In this document: positions 44,890 through 56,457 of the stretch, in pieces
Numbering within the stretch: position 1 is the stretch's first letter
How the letters are laid out: each line of letters begins with the position of its first letter
NCBI GenBank assembly: GCA_009823395.1
Contig: CM020508.1
Span: 5,416,515 to 5,480,514, forward strand
Direction: 5' to 3'
Length of the DNA stretch: 64,000 bases
From: Thamnaconus septentrionalis
Taxonomy: Eukaryota > Chordata > Actinopteri > Tetraodontiformes > Monacanthidae
Program-made: the position numbers and the translations under genes
The notes under the pieces: model-generated
What the model saw: only the letters and a program-made list of their open reading frames with translations
The model's database searches: none
What the model was told of the DNA's origin: nothing

Positions 44890-47826
44890 CTGAGAAGCAA
44901 AAATGTCAAACACGACTCAGTGGCTGCTGGTGTGAAGCCACGTCGCCAGGGGCCAGGTGGCCTCACTTTGACTGCCGGAGTGCGGCAGCATTGAGAAGTG
45001 TGAACAATACAACAAAACGCAACACAAAACTTGTTGCGCTTTTGTGATCTGGATCCACACCAGGAGGAAGTGAAAGTGCCTGTTTACAGGTTGTACAGCA
45101 TGTTCAACATGCTTGCTCAGTGTGTGTGTCTGTGGATGTGTGCGTTTTATGGGCGTGTATTTCACTTACAAGGGTACTGCTTTATCTGTCAAGACCACAG
45201 GAACTTCAACTGGAAAGACAAAAGTTGCACAATAAACAGAACATCTAAGTATAAATATCATTGTCTTTCATTTTAAAAATATGAAAAAAAAACCCTCAAA
45301 AATAAAAGAAAAATGTGTCCATTATTATTTTTAGTTGTCGTTTGGAATCACACACCTGTTTCTGGTTCAGTTCTGCTGTGGGGAAAAAAGAGAAAAACTT
45401 AAATTATTTTGGTTGTCTGTGATATAAAGTAGTGAACTTTAAGGACCTGTTTAAGTCCTCCTACCAACAGAGGGAGACATTTTTGGGACGTGACATCACT
45501 TCCAGCCAATTCTTGCCACTTTATCATTACATTTTAGGAGGCCGACTGCAGTTTAGAGTGTTTTGCGAGTGCTTTGAGAGTATATTTATAAGCTTAGGCT
45601 CATATCAGGCACAGAAAGTAGATTGTGGAGATAAATCATTACAGTTTAAGGTAAGTATTAGTATGAGTGATCAACATTTGAAGTATTGGGTAGATTTAAA
45701 TTTTTAAGGAGGAAGGTAGGAGGGGGGCAGCCATGGGAGGGTGACGGGGTCAGTTCATCTTGTACACAAGAACGGAGACAACTGAGGGTAGCCAGAGATA
45801 GGCGACAACAGTTTGTGTGCATTGTGCAGGTGTGCAGATGGCGTGTTGTGTAGTGTTGTGTCGTCTACCTGCTGGCCGGCTCCGCAGGTTTGGGAGAGTG
45901 GAAGAATGTGGCCAGCTTCTGAAGTGCTTCGTGTCTCGCCCTGCAGACACGACAAACCAACTTTACAATCACAGCTGCTTGTATGTGTGTGTGTGTGTGT
46001 TAAAAACAAACTTACTGGACGTTGGGATTGTCTGCGCTGATGTCGCTGTAACTGTGCTGGTGGTTGATGCTGAGCTCTTTGTTTCCTGCAAAGACAGTTA
46101 GTTCCAGGGGAGAGACGTGAAGATGATACACACTCAACTTCACGCAGCTCAGTGCCAAAGACTTCCTGTTGACACGAGAAGCCTCGGTTCTCAAGACTCT
46201 GGAGCATGCCAACGAGTTTCAACATTCTTTTGAGTTTTATAAGTAAAAAAACAAAAAACTAAACAAAGCAAAAAAAAGAAAAACCCTGGATAACTGTTGT
46301 TGAAAACACATATTCAACTTTCTGCAATGCAATACAATGTTTCAGCCTTTTCTGTGAGATTTTTGTGGGCAGGTTTTCGTTCTCATGCATCAGGAAAATA
46401 ATCGTCTGACAAGAACGCAGCAGAGCAATAGCGCTGTCTCTGTCAAGGTTTTCCCCGAATGCATATGCGGCGTTAAAGGAGAAGCTGCAGATAAACTCAG
46501 ATCATCAGATAACGTGCTGGACTGAAACAACCCTCCTGTATCTGCTATCACTGGCTCATTGTGTAAACAGCAGCGAGAAGGGATCGGGGGGCAGACGCAG
46601 CAGGTGACGGGACGTCACTCTTCAGGGGAAAGTTTGCTTTTCTCACCAATGTCTGGCAGCGAGTGTGTCCTGATGTGCGCCCTGCACCAGAGAAGAATAC
46701 AAGCTCGTGATGAAAGACAGCAACACCACAACTCTGGACAGCTGTTGCTTGGCGGGATTGATGCAGGACTTACACGGCAGACTGAGGGTCCTCGCTGTCC
46801 GGGCCGGGGGACAGAGGTTCGTCATCGTCGCCGGTCCACTCCTCGCTGTCGTCTGTGACTGTGGCAACAACATCAAAGCTGCTGCAGAACTTCTAAATTC
46901 ATATTTGAATCACAGTCAAAAGTGTAGGAGGGGAAACTTACAGCTTTCTGCTGACAGCTGGTAGTGATTTGAGGCCCTGTGGAGGGAAAAGAAGGTGAGA
47001 AAAGGTTTCAATTTCTAAGAGTGAATGATGGGTTAGGAATTTAACGTGCAGACGTGCAGCCACACACCTGTTTCCCGTTCCCATCGCGTCCACGTCCACT
47101 GAATTGCTGATGATTTTTGAGGCGTTTGCCGTCTTCTTTCCCAGTTCTAACATCTCCTTGATGTCCAGCTCCACATGGTCCACAGCAACGTACCCGTCTG
47201 CAAGAAATTCACACAGTCAGCTGACATCCATGTGGCAAATAAATCAATGAATAAATGAATAAACAAATACATTTGGCTGTAATGGCAAAGATGCTAAGCT
47301 AAAGGGTGTGGGGATGCATGTAATTTATGTTGGCCTTTGGCGTGTTTAATCTCAACTAAGTTAAACTAAGTTAACTAAGTTACAATTACGTTAAACTGGG
47401 TTAACTAAGTTACAAAAATGTTACAACTCACATAAGTTACAACTCAGTTAAAAAAAACAAAGAAACAACCAGAAAAGCTTTGCGACGCTAGCATTTACAA
47501 AGAGGAATGTAAATAAACATTTTCCTGGCTCTGTGATAGATTTTCAGGAAACCTCCTGAAAAGCCGGACTCACAGTTGTTGCTGCTGTCTCTGGCCAGCC
47601 ACTTCCCTTTGGGACAGTTGGTGGTTCTGATGATGCTGATGAGCTCGCCGTTCTTGACGGGTAGGTCGTTCTTACGGCCCTTTGTGGTCACGGTGACCGT
47701 CGCCTCATACATGGCCTCCTCCTGTCCTGTGATCTGGTTTCAAACAAACAAACAAACAAACAAAAATACACACTCTGATTTAACTGCTAAAAATAAATAT
47801 TACTTGCATTTTGCACAGTCCTTTCT

Positions 47827-47914
<88 letters not shown>

Positions 47915-50900
47915 CTGTAAATAAAACAAAGCGTGTTACTCTCAGCATTAATGGCCGCTGGTGTATGAGTGGGTGGGCTCAGTGGGACACTTAATGGAAC
48001 TGAACCATCGTTAATGCCACTAATTAGAGCTACGGTTTGTGTTTTTTGTGCTAGTCTCAGGTTGTTGGCTGTAGTAAAGTTCTCTCCAGAGAAGATTTCC
48101 ACTTACGGAAGTTTGCTGCAGCAACTCTCGCTTTGCATGCAGAGACTGAGCGGGTGGCTGCACTGCATCTCTAGCCCCTGAACGCTTCACCAGGGGCACC
48201 AGAGCTGGTTTTCCTGCTGGTTTAAGAACCAGATGGAACGTGTTTCCTGAATCCTGGTGGATCTGTCTTACACATCCAGGTGACCGAGAGCCCACAGAGG
48301 ATCTTGTTTTTTCGGGTGAGGCAAGATTGAGAAATTAGATTTGATTCTATCCATCACTCTAAAGGGACCTTTCAGATGTGTTCAGAGTCACAGCCAGGAG
48401 CTTGAGGCATGACATTTTTCTTGCTTTTTGCCTCTGATTGGAAGCTGCTTGGTGATGGCACATGTGGAAATGGAAGACTCTCTTTGCCGTAGGACGGGAG
48501 GACGGACGGTTGGAACTTCAGAGTTGAAATCCAATTAAGACGGGAGTCTTTTAACCTAGCTTTCAATTTCAAAAACAGAGCGACGACGCCACAGAGGGAG
48601 TAACTTCTTTTCCCAATCAGAAGATGGCGAGACAGAAGTGAAACCTGAGCAGTATCAGTGCTGCAGGAGCTTATTTTAAGAATTCCAGGGCTGATTTCCA
48701 GGGCTGATTTCTCTCTCTCTGGGTGACTTCCTGTAGCTTTTTATTGGTAGTCATATGACATCGGAAATGAGGGATACTGTTTAAATATGGCAAATAAGTA
48801 GTTCTCATTAACGCCAAAATGGACACACTCCTGGAGAAAGTGGCGTTTTTCTCTGTAATAGTACACTGTGGAAGAAAATATTATCTCAGAAGAAAAGGGA
48901 CAATGTTTACACAGATTCCCTCTGCATATGTTTGTTGGCTGATCTCCTGCGAGGAATGAATCCAGACAGGTTTGTGCGTTCCCCACCCTCCTCTAGCTCC
49001 TCGCTAACCTTTCCTAGCTCCTCCTCCCTCCAAAGTTACGAGGTGCCACTCACTTGGAATTTCTTCTTCATCTCGCTCTCCTTCTTCTCCCTCTCCTTCT
49101 GCTCCTTCTTTTCCCGCTCCTGTCTCTCCTTCTGCTCCTTCTTCTCCTTCTCCAGCCGCTGCTTCTCCTTCTTCTTCAGCTCCTTTTCGTCTGGCCCTTC
49201 GGCGGCCGCTTTCTCCTTCTTGTCGTTTCTGCAGAGAGGGGAGAGAACCGGGGAAACCATTTGGTTTTGCGTATGTGTGAAGAGGAGTCGTGGCAATACG
49301 TTTACATTTTAAAACGCAATTGAGAGAAACGAAAGGCAGTAGTAACTTCTCTCATCGCCGTCAGTCTTACTGATGAACAAAGAAGTGGGTCAAGAAACAA
49401 GGACTTACTTGCCGAACCTGCCCGTCTTGCTCTTCTCTTCATTCTGCAAATACCGAGAGTGAGATAAGACAAGATCCGCTTTGTGCTGAATCACACCGAT
49501 CTAGCTGACAAACGAGCTGCGTTTTTTTGTTGCTGTTGGCGTGAATATAAACAGCGTTTTTTTTGTTTTTTTTTCAAATCCAGAGAGTACTCACGGCTTC
49601 GGGTTGTGCCTCGGCGTAGGGGTCTGTGGTGGGAAGAGAGAACAGTAAGAAGTTGCCGTGAAAAAAATAAATCACAAGGTCACGCCTGGGTCGTTTGTGG
49701 CAGATTGCCCTGATACCATTGAAATAGTATATTAGATCATATAGTTTATTAGATAAGGTGCGTGAAATGTGAAAGACTGCAGTGTTTTATAACTGGGAGT
49801 GCTGTGCTGAGGTGTGGTTTGAACAGCAGCAGCAGCATGCCAGGATGGTATGGCATGTAGTGTAGAACAACATTGCCGTTGAATAATAATTTGAACCCAT
49901 GAGAAACATGTTTGGGCTTAAAACTTCAATGTCATGTGGTGTTACAGGTGGCAGTCATCAAACTCTTTGCGGTGAACTTCTGTGCAATGATAATGTTATT
50001 TATATGCAGATGTGCATGTTACAGGGTCTCCTACTCTTTGGGGGTCCTTTGCGTTTCTTGCCACCGTCCGTCTTCCCTTTCTTTTTGGTCATGTATATGT
50101 CCTCATACACGTTCTCCGCACCGCTGTTGTAGGGCAGCGTTTGGTCCTGGCTGGTAGAGGGAGAGACGGGATGAGAATGAAGCCCTCAAGACAGACGGGC
50201 AGAAACCAGCCGGGTTCCTCATGTCTCACCCGGCCGACGGAGGAGTCTCCAGGGGGGCGGGGACTTTGTTCTCTGAATATGGACTGTTCTGGTCTTGCTG
50301 GACTTCAACTGACGGTCTGTTTATTCCGTTACTGTAATAGTCTGGTATGCTGGCACCGTTCGGAGTGTCTGGGTTGCCTGGATAATCACTGCTGTCCCAC
50401 TCTGACGTAGGCACCTCCGGAGAATGAGCGTCCGAGCCTGTGTCCTCTAACCATGGGACGTTCACATGGTCGGTCTCTGAGAACTGGGGAGGCGGGATGT
50501 GGATCGCTGAAAACAAAGACAAAGACAGAGAGAGTGTGAAGAAGAGTAGTGGGACGGAGACCTGTACACCAGGTTTTCCCATGACTCCCGCGGCCGCACC
50601 ATCGTCCTCCGGAGGAGGGATGAGCTCTCCCAGGTTGATGGAAGAAGGCCTGTCCGGCTTCTCTGAGGCTGGTGCCTCAAGGTCCAGATCTGGGAGGAGT
50701 TTCTTGGGTGGAGGAGGCGCGACCACCAGCAGCTCTGGGATGGCGTTTGAACCTTCGTCAGTGATGTCTTCCAATACTGAAGATGGCAGGAAGAGGAAGA
50801 GCCAAGGGTCAATAAATCAGAAGGAGGCTGAGATTTCCTAGAAGAGGTTATTTATTCCCATGTCTAGAAACAAACTGAGCCAAAGCCAGAAACAGTTGAA

Positions 50901-53900
50901 ATTCCTTCTTTGAAAATTCTACAGGTTCCGCAAGCAAAGAGAACACACAAACAGAAGAAACCAGGTTCCAATAAACTGATAGACACAGTAGCAAGAAGGA
51001 GGAAGAAGTGTGGAAGACTTGGATCAATGATCGCACTCAACCAATCAAATGCACATCGGAAGATGGCGTAATGAAAAATTCAATTAATAGTAAAACAATT
51101 TGCGCTTTCCTCAGAAAAAGCTTCTAAATGATCATTTCAACAAAGAAGTTTTTTACAATTAATCTTCTAAAGTGGCCATTTTATTAACCGACCAATATTA
51201 TATTAATCTCTTTATTTCTCACTGTGTCATTCTCAGTTTGGCCTCAATTTGAATAGAGGGAGATGAAACATGCATGTAGCAGCCGACTGTACAAGGTGTC
51301 AGCAGACCTTATAATGTTACAACAGTTGGACAGCAAGTTGCTCACTGCGATGTGTGCACGGAGGCCTCCATGGGCGTCTGAGTGCTGTGAATAAGAAGCC
51401 TTTGTGGCATTTTAAATCTACAAAATGACACGTCTCACTCTGTGCACGTGTCGCTGTCGCTTTGGAGGTTTAAAATGCTCGTTGATGATGGACTCACTCC
51501 TCTCCTGTCATCGCCAACGTGCCTCTGCAGCTCAAGGCCCTGCCTCACTTGTTTCTTTGGCAGGGAGAGAAAGCAGGACTCCTCCCATCGTGTGTGTGTG
51601 TGTGTGTAGAGCTCCTTCTACCAACTAGTAACAGAGAACAGTCTGCACATGGGACCTCACACACCGAAAAACAAGCACCTGTTGGAGCCTTTGCCATCAG
51701 GTTGGTTGGTCTCTTTGTTTTTAGTCACATTTTCATACTTCAGTACTTTATTTCTGTATCTATACTGTTGTCTTTCAGTGTCAGCATAGCTAACCCTGCA
51801 AACCCTAACCCTAACTCTGTTGAAAGAAATTCACTAAGCTCTGCACCATAACTGATAGTCATGTACATCTTAAACCCTGTGTAAATATTCCCCAGAGTTG
51901 AACTGAATTGAACCTAATTCTGTCCTGATGAATTTCCACCAACAGCAGACATACCTGACAGCCTGCTAGCGAGGTGCTAGCTGTGCAAAGACAGAAAAAC
52001 CCAAAGAGCTCGACTAGCAGAAGGTCGAGCAACTAAAAATCTCAACAGCTCGTTCGGACACTTACAGTGGTCGACTCCGTTAACTTGCGCCTGTTTCGCC
52101 CGATCTTCATAATCAATGGGCGGTAGCTCTGGCAGAGAGGGGTCAGGGCTCTGAAAAGGATCCTCTAGGGTCATGGTCGGTGACGACACACTGTGGCTGA
52201 AATCAGATTTCCAAGAGTCATTATTTAAAAAGTTAATCTAAACTTAACCCCAAAAATAGCAAAGATTCATGTTGGAGGTTTACCCTGAGGTCTTCTTGCG
52301 GGCTTTCTCCAAAGCGTTGAAGATCCTTGCGTCACATGGATGCGTCTTCCTCGCCGGGCTCATGTCCTCGGCCCTCTCCAGAGCTGACAGGGCCGAGATC
52401 GGACGTGCTGCTTTAGGAGACGGTGGGATGGTCGGTGGCTCCAGGACCGGAGGGGTTGGCACCTCCAGCGTGTCCTCCATGGCTGGAACCTCAGGCTCGG
52501 GAGGCGATGGAGAGGAAGCGGAGAGCGGTGACGGAGAGTCTGGGATCATGTGACTGGGTGGGGGGGTTGGGGCCATGGCGGGGGGGTCCGGGATGAATTC
52601 AACTTGGCTGGCGGGCCGCGAGTCCGGCAGGGTGGGAGTTTCCGTCTGCAGTGGGGTTTCACTCTCCAGGGTGGGGACCTGCGGGGCTGGGATGGCTGGG
52701 ATGTCGGGGATGAAGGCCGGGGGAGGGGCAAAAGCAGGACAGGCAGGGATGGAGGGCGGGGCCACCTCAGGTAAGGGTGGAATGTTTGGCTGGAGGGCCT
52801 TTGGTGGCGCCGAGGTTTCAACGGCACCGGCACCTAGCGGCACTGGGATGAGTGGGAGCGTTCCGCTGATATCCGAGCTGGGCGCGTCCAGGATGGGATC
52901 AGCCGGGATCTCCGCCGAATCCCTCTTGGCCTTCTTAAAACCCAGGAAACCCTTCTTGGAGGGTCCTGTTTTGGGTGGCGGCGTGGCAGCAGGCACCAGC
53001 TCTGCTGTGTTCTCCTTAGGCGCCCCCAGGTGGAACCTCTTGTCCTTGCCGTTCTCCTTCTTGGGCTTGGGGTCCGCCAGCTCCTCGTACAGCTTCTCCT
53101 TACTTCCCTTTAACGCCTTCTCCTTGTCTTTCTCCTTCTCCTTCTTCTTCTCCTTCTTAGTGCCGGTGAAGAGGAGGGGCTTCTTGCTCTCCTTCTTGTC
53201 CTCCTTGAAGACCACCCTGGGGGCCATGTCCATGCTCTGGTTGATGGAGCTGAGGAGGGAGGGGCGTGCTCCAGCTGGGAGGAACTGAGAGGGGGCCTGG
53301 TGAGGGCCGGGAGGTGGAGGTGGGAGTCCCTTTGGTTTCTGTGGTAGAGCAGGTTTGAGCCTGGGTTGCTTGAGGAGGTGATCCTCCTCCTGGAAGCGAG
53401 CCCTCAGTGCCTTGAAGTCCATTTTTTCTTCCTGGTTAAACAATCCAACAGCATGAAATGAAACCGATGACTTATTAAAAATGAGACATAAGATCATGAG
53501 ATTGGCGATAGAATGACGCTCTTGTTTTTCAAACCATTTTCCTGTAAGTTTACTGGCTGTGTCGGGATCCACTGGAATCAGGAAGATTTAGAGCTCACAC
53601 GCACGCACGCACACACGTACGCATGGTAGAGGCCCTGCTTTTTATAAGATGTATTTTTTGCCATGTCAATAGCAACCGTAAGCTACTGGAGTTACTGAGA
53701 AATCAGTGTCCAGCAGAACATTAGAATATGTATTTCTGCTGTATCTCTTGTTATTACAATGGTTTTTTTTGCCATCCTCCCCTACGTGTTATGCGTGTTG
53801 CGCAATTCACCGTTTCTCAAACAGGCCACTGCTGCTCTTACAGTAAATAGAAAAACACTAAAGCTTTAAAAACGAGGTCCATTGTGAAGATCAAGCCAAT

Positions 53901-54064
53901 TAAAGTTCAATAAGTTATGGGGGGTGCATGGCTCTAGCTCGAGGTTAATAATGATAAAAGGCTGGAGAAATTATGCAAAGTGTTGGAAATAATGAATAAA
54001 AGCCAACAGTTTAAAAGAGCCTCTTTAATGGCGCAGTTAGAGAAGGCTGACCTACCTGTTCCAT
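44793..54064 (-). CDS. fyb2: FYB2-like adaptor protein (whole gene)
   Basis: Scaffold of the FYB/ADAP family, acting downstream of immune receptors and binding SH2/SH3 partners. Nineteen coding exons join in frame on the minus strand to 946 residues (956 with an alternative exon 4 donor): 54056-54064, 52284-53431, 52066-52196, 50600-50776, 50230-50506, 50035-50150, 49595-49623, 49409-49443, 49054-49228, 47574-47733, 47068-47197, 46942-46976, 46774-46858, 46647-46681, 46016-46085, 45869-45940, 45356-45375, 45170-45209, 44793-44889. Seen: N-terminal MDFKALRARFQ, a long proline-rich low-complexity region, ENVYEDIYM tyrosine site (about 593-601), K/E-rich helix (about 641-699) ending EMKKKFQ, and one helically extended SH3 domain (about 700-770). 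The end is PPPELYADLTED. Position next to prkaa2 favours FYB2 over FYB1 or PRAM1. Human FYB2 is shorter (about 728 residues). Confidence 0.8.
45170..45209 (-). CDS. fyb2: fyb2 exon 18
   Basis: 40 nt encoding VEVPVVLTDKAVP; acceptor tccag, donor GTAAGT. Confidence 0.7.
45356..45375 (-). CDS. fyb2: fyb2 exon 17 (20-nt microexon)
   Basis: Encodes RTEPET between cacag and GTGTGT. The phase fits exons 16 and 18; its small size makes it less certain. Confidence 0.6.
45869..45940 (-). CDS. fyb2: fyb2 exon 16
   Basis: Encodes ARHEALQKLATFFHSPKPAE and PAS. Acceptor tgcag, donor GTAGAC. Confidence 0.78.
46016..46085 (-). CDS. fyb2: fyb2 exon 15
   Basis: Encodes NKELSINHQHSYSDISADNP, with a possible tyrosine site HSYSDI. 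Donor GTAAGT. Confidence 0.78.
46086..46646 (-). other. fyb2: fyb2 intron 14
   Basis: AT-rich; nothing else recognised. Confidence 0.7.
46647..46681 (-). CDS. fyb2: fyb2 exon 14 (microexon)
   Basis: 35 nt encoding AHIRTHSLPDI. It was found because exons 13 and 15 do not join in a consistent phase without it; it fits exactly and has a tgcag acceptor and GTGAGA donor. Confidence 0.75.
46774..46858 (-). CDS. fyb2: fyb2 exon 13
   Basis: Encodes TDDSEEWTGDDDEPLSPGPD then SEDPQSA, strongly acidic. A second acceptor AG 6 nt in would remove two codons without changing the frame. Donor GTAAGT. Confidence 0.78.
46942..46976 (-). CDS. fyb2: fyb2 exon 12 (microexon)
   Basis: 35 nt encoding RASNHYQLSAES. 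Acceptor cacag, donor GTAAGT. Confidence 0.75.
47068..47197 (-). CDS. fyb2: fyb2 exon 11 (helical SH3, end)
   Basis: Encodes YGYVAVDHVELDIKEMLELG and then an acidic tail DVDAMGTGN. YGYV and VELD close the SH3 fold. Donor GTGTGT. Confidence 0.88.
47574..47733 (-). CDS. fyb2: fyb2 exon 10 (helical SH3, first half)
   Basis: Encodes MYEATVTVTTKGRKNDLPVK, NGELISIIRTTNCPKGKWLA and RDSSNN. Pattern of FYB hSH3: K-G-x-K-N-x-L, G-E-x-I-x-I-I-R, P-x-G-K-W-L-x-R. Confidence 0.9.
47734..49053 (-). other. fyb2: fyb2 intron 9
   Basis: Contains the CA microsatellite at 47834-47911; no further exon seen. Confidence 0.75.
47834..47911. repeat. CA microsatellite (78 bp)
   Basis: Long uninterrupted CA run in fyb2 intron 9, followed by a diverged AT-rich flank. 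Confidence 0.95.
49054..49228 (-). CDS. fyb2: fyb2 exon 9 (K/E-rich helix)
   Basis: 58 residues almost wholly Lys/Glu/Gln, ending EMKKKFQ. FYB1 has the same arrangement, a charged helix with KKKF just before its helical SH3 domain. Donor GTGAGT. Confidence 0.87.
49409..49443 (-). CDS. fyb2: fyb2 exon 8 (microexon)
   Basis: 35 nt encoding NEEKSKTGRFG; acceptor tgcag, donor GTAAGT. Confidence 0.8.
49595..49623 (-). CDS. fyb2: fyb2 exon 7 (microexon)
   Basis: 29 nt encoding (N)PYAEAQPEA, with a tyrosine in NPYAEA. Acceptor cacag, donor GTGAGT. Confidence 0.78.
50035..50150 (-). CDS. fyb2: fyb2 exon 6 (tyrosine motif)
   Basis: Encodes QDQTLPYNSGAENVYEDIYM then [18 protein letters not shown]. 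The YEDIY motif suits SH2 binding; a basic cluster follows. Donor GTAGGA. Confidence 0.85.
50230..50506 (-). CDS. fyb2: fyb2 exon 5
   Basis: Encodes AIHIPPPQFSETDHVNVPWL, EWDSSDYPGNPDTPNG and VPAPLETPPSAG. Acidic/proline-rich linker. Acceptor tttcag, donor GTGAGA. Confidence 0.83.
50600..50776 (-). CDS. fyb2: fyb2 exon 4
   Basis: Encodes LEDITDEGSNAIPELLVV, PPPPKKLLPDLDLEA and NLGELIPPPEDD. Two donors fit the phase: after 50600 (GTGCGG) or after 50570 (GTGTAC), differing by 10 codons. The 3' boundary is therefore uncertain. Confidence 0.7.
50777..52065 (-). other. fyb2: fyb2 intron 3
   Basis: No exon found. A short telomere-like word (about two CCCTAA units, near 51797-51815) is present. 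Confidence 0.75.
52066..52196 (-). CDS. fyb2: fyb2 exon 3
   Basis: Encodes HSVSSPTMTLEDPFQSPDP then LPPIDYEDRAKQAQVNGVDH. IDYEDR is a possible phosphotyrosine site. Donor GTAAGT. Confidence 0.82.
52284..53431 (-). CDS. fyb2: fyb2 exon 2 (large proline-rich exon)
   Basis: 382 complete codons plus 2 nt. It begins EEKMDFKALRARFQEED, then basic and proline-rich segments (LKPALPQKPKGLPPPPPGPH), a lysine-rich block, long Pro/Ala/Val low-complexity sequence, and ends in RIFNALEKARKKTS, a FYB-type helix. Potential SH3 ligands (PPLP-type) are frequent. Acceptor ccag, donor GTAAAC. The open frame extends upstream of the acceptor, but that part is intron. Confidence 0.88.
53432..54055 (-). other. fyb2: fyb2 intron 1
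   Basis: AT-rich intron between the three-codon exon and the large exon; nothing else recognised. Confidence 0.7.
54056..54064 (-). CDS. fyb2: fyb2 coding exon 1 (three codons)
   Basis: Encodes only Met-Glu-Gln before a GTAGGT donor. Joined to exon 2 it gives MEQEEKMDFKALRARF, which resembles the FYB2 N-terminus. If this exon is skipped, the Met at 53420-53422 could serve as start. Confidence 0.7.
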
Positions 54065-55889
54065 GGTGTTTAGTCATCCACTGAAACTCCTTCTTGGGTC
54101 AAGTCAGTCCACTCCTTAGATTCTCATTGTAAATCCGATGTTGGTGGCAAAAAATAAGACAATAAAAATAACCTCTCTCTCACATACACACACAATCCAA
54201 GGCAGCAGTGAGAGACTTTCCAAAACTTGTCCTCTGCAAGAGTCACCTGCGCTCTTCCACAGCGTCACCTGGAATAAGGTAAAGTAGGACTCCGCTCACC
54301 ACCTGTCATCTTATAAAAAAAACAAAAAAAACAGGGCCCAGCTCGTCAAACGGGTCCGTGCCTGGCTGAGTATTTAACACGACGACTTTCAACACCATGT
54401 GGATTCTTTTTTTTTTTTCTTTTCTTCCTTCCCTCTCTCTGTTCTTCAGGAATGTGGCCCGGCTGGCACTGCGCTGAATGTGAGTCACCGCAATGAAACC
54501 TGGAGCGTTTTTTTTTTCTTCATACCAGGTACCTGAACTGGAGGAGGGTGTCGAGGACAACAAAACAAGCAGATAAGCCCCTATTGTGCCTGTTGTGATG
54601 CGACACGGTGCCCCAGTGATCAGCCTGTACCTTTGATCTGCTGGGTTTTCGTGGCTGCGCCTATTAACTGGGAGGTGAGGAAAACTCATGGGGTCAGTCG
54701 ACATTCCAGTTCTTTTTTTTTCCAGAGGATACTGAGTAATACAAAAAAAGTATTTGGAATATGACAAGCACACACACACACACACACATTCACTGGCCAC
54801 CTGTGTGTCATCTTGCCAGTCTGAGCCTGTACTGTCAGGTGTGTCAGCCACTCAGAAGGCAAACTGAAAAATAAGTGCTCGCCCTCTGCTTGTCATTGCG
54901 TGATGAAAGTGCACCTGCGAGGGCACCTGCAGTATTGATTGCTGAACTGACTCAGCTGGCCTGAGATGAAACCTCAGGATTCAAAGACACTCATCTCGCT
55001 GTGATGAGGACAATGTTTGGAGGCAGTTAAGGTGACACAAACTCACCCTTTTGTATTTTTACTTTTAATATTTTAGCTTTTTTTTTTATCATGTTCAGAC
55101 TCAATAAGGACTACCATAATACAGCCAATTTAGCCCTCTGTTTCCAGTCACCTGCTGAAACTGCTGCTTTAACTTCTGCTGTAAGTGAGGCTGCTTTGTC
55201 AGACCTCCCTCCCTCTCGGGGGGGGGGGGCAGTAACAAGGTGGCCACAACCGTTTCAAGTGTTTCTCGGGAGTCCAGTGACAACTCAGACACAGATATCA
55301 CAGATATCATTAGAAAACTGGGAATTTTGCAAAACAACTTTAGTCATTCTCACCTATTTCAGTTGGAGGTACATTTGAGGGGATTACTAGAGGGAAAAAT
55401 GCTTCAGAAAGATGAAAAAAAAATCAGACTGTCATTACTGTATACTTTATTATTCAATGCTGTGACTAACAGGACCAAAATTAACAGAACTTGATGGGCA
55501 TAAATGGGATTCAGAAGCCATGAAATGTTTTATCTGCAAACTGCTGCTGCTTGGAACATTTTGTACTCAATCTGAGCCAACACCTCTCTTTTCTGGCCTT
55601 CTGCAGAATATGAAGGCAGGCGCGTCGGTGTCGCCCCTCTTTCTAAATGGGAAGAATGACAATGCAGCAGGTTGGCCGGTGGGAGTCGGTGCAGCCGGAT
55701 GCTAATAAAGCTTCTGATGGCAGCCGGTGCAGCAGAAAGTGACAGGCCATTAACGGCGCTTAAATCACAGCAGAACGCTGTGGTTGTTGTGGCTCTGCAC
55801 ACACTGGGGACACCTGGGACACACACAGACAAAACAGGAAGGCCACACACACACAGACAACAAGCAGGGCACGCCAACAGGCGTCTGCC
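54065..55889. other. fyb2 upstream region
   Basis: Holds the fyb2 5'UTR and promoter, not placed exactly. Open frames near 55091-55494 (plus) have no recognisable family or splice pattern. A short CA run is at 54769-54788. Confidence 0.55.
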
Positions 55890-56433
55890 ATTTCAGATCT
55901 GTTTATTTGTAACAGTAATACATGGTGGAATACGTAAAATCAAGAGAACAAAAAAAAGAAGAAGAAAAAAATCATCTAAAAACTGTCCACTGTAGAATGT
56001 CATATTCATAAAGATAAAAATAATGTGTCAATTTACATTAAGAAACTGTTAGCTGAGGTAAAGTTAAAATAGGTCTAGAAATGTTATGTACTCAAACAGC
56101 GATTCCCTTTTTATTTCCGCTTCTTTGCTCGTCGTCTAGTCGTTTTTTTGTTTTTTTTTTTGTTGAAATTTTCATTTGTATTTTTTTTTTTTTTTTAAGT
56201 TAATCAACGTTGCCATTGTCCAAAAAGAGTTGATGCGATCGAGTGATGCGACTGGGGTGGGTCGGCGGTTGGGTGGATGACAGGGAGGAAGAGACGGTGG
56301 GAGGGAAGGAGGAGGAGGAGGAGGGAGTCTGGCCATAAAATAGGGAGTCAGTGGCGTCACAGTCGGTGTGGCTGCAGCAGAGGAGGAGGAGGAAGAGGAG
56401 GAAGATGGAGAGGAGGGGGAGGAGGTGCTCAGG

Positions 56434-56457
56434 CAGCAGCAGCAGCAGCAGCAGCAG
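56434..56457. repeat. CAG trinucleotide repeat (8 units)
   Basis: Eight perfect CAG units in purine-rich DNA. Confidence 0.9.

Noticed and set aside
51797..51815. Telomere-like CCCTAA words
   Set aside because: Only about two units, too short for an interstitial telomere.
52575..53288. Plus-strand frame of 237 codons opposite fyb2 exon 2
   Set aside because: It is the shadow of the proline-rich minus-strand exon; Gly/Ser-rich output follows from complementing Pro codons.
53432..53572. Upstream extension of the fyb2 exon 2 frame
   Set aside because: A clear acceptor precedes EEKMDF, and the extension resembles intronic sequence.
55091..55494. Two overlapping plus-strand frames of 84-95 codons
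   Set aside because: No splice signals or known domain, and stops follow in AT-rich DNA.
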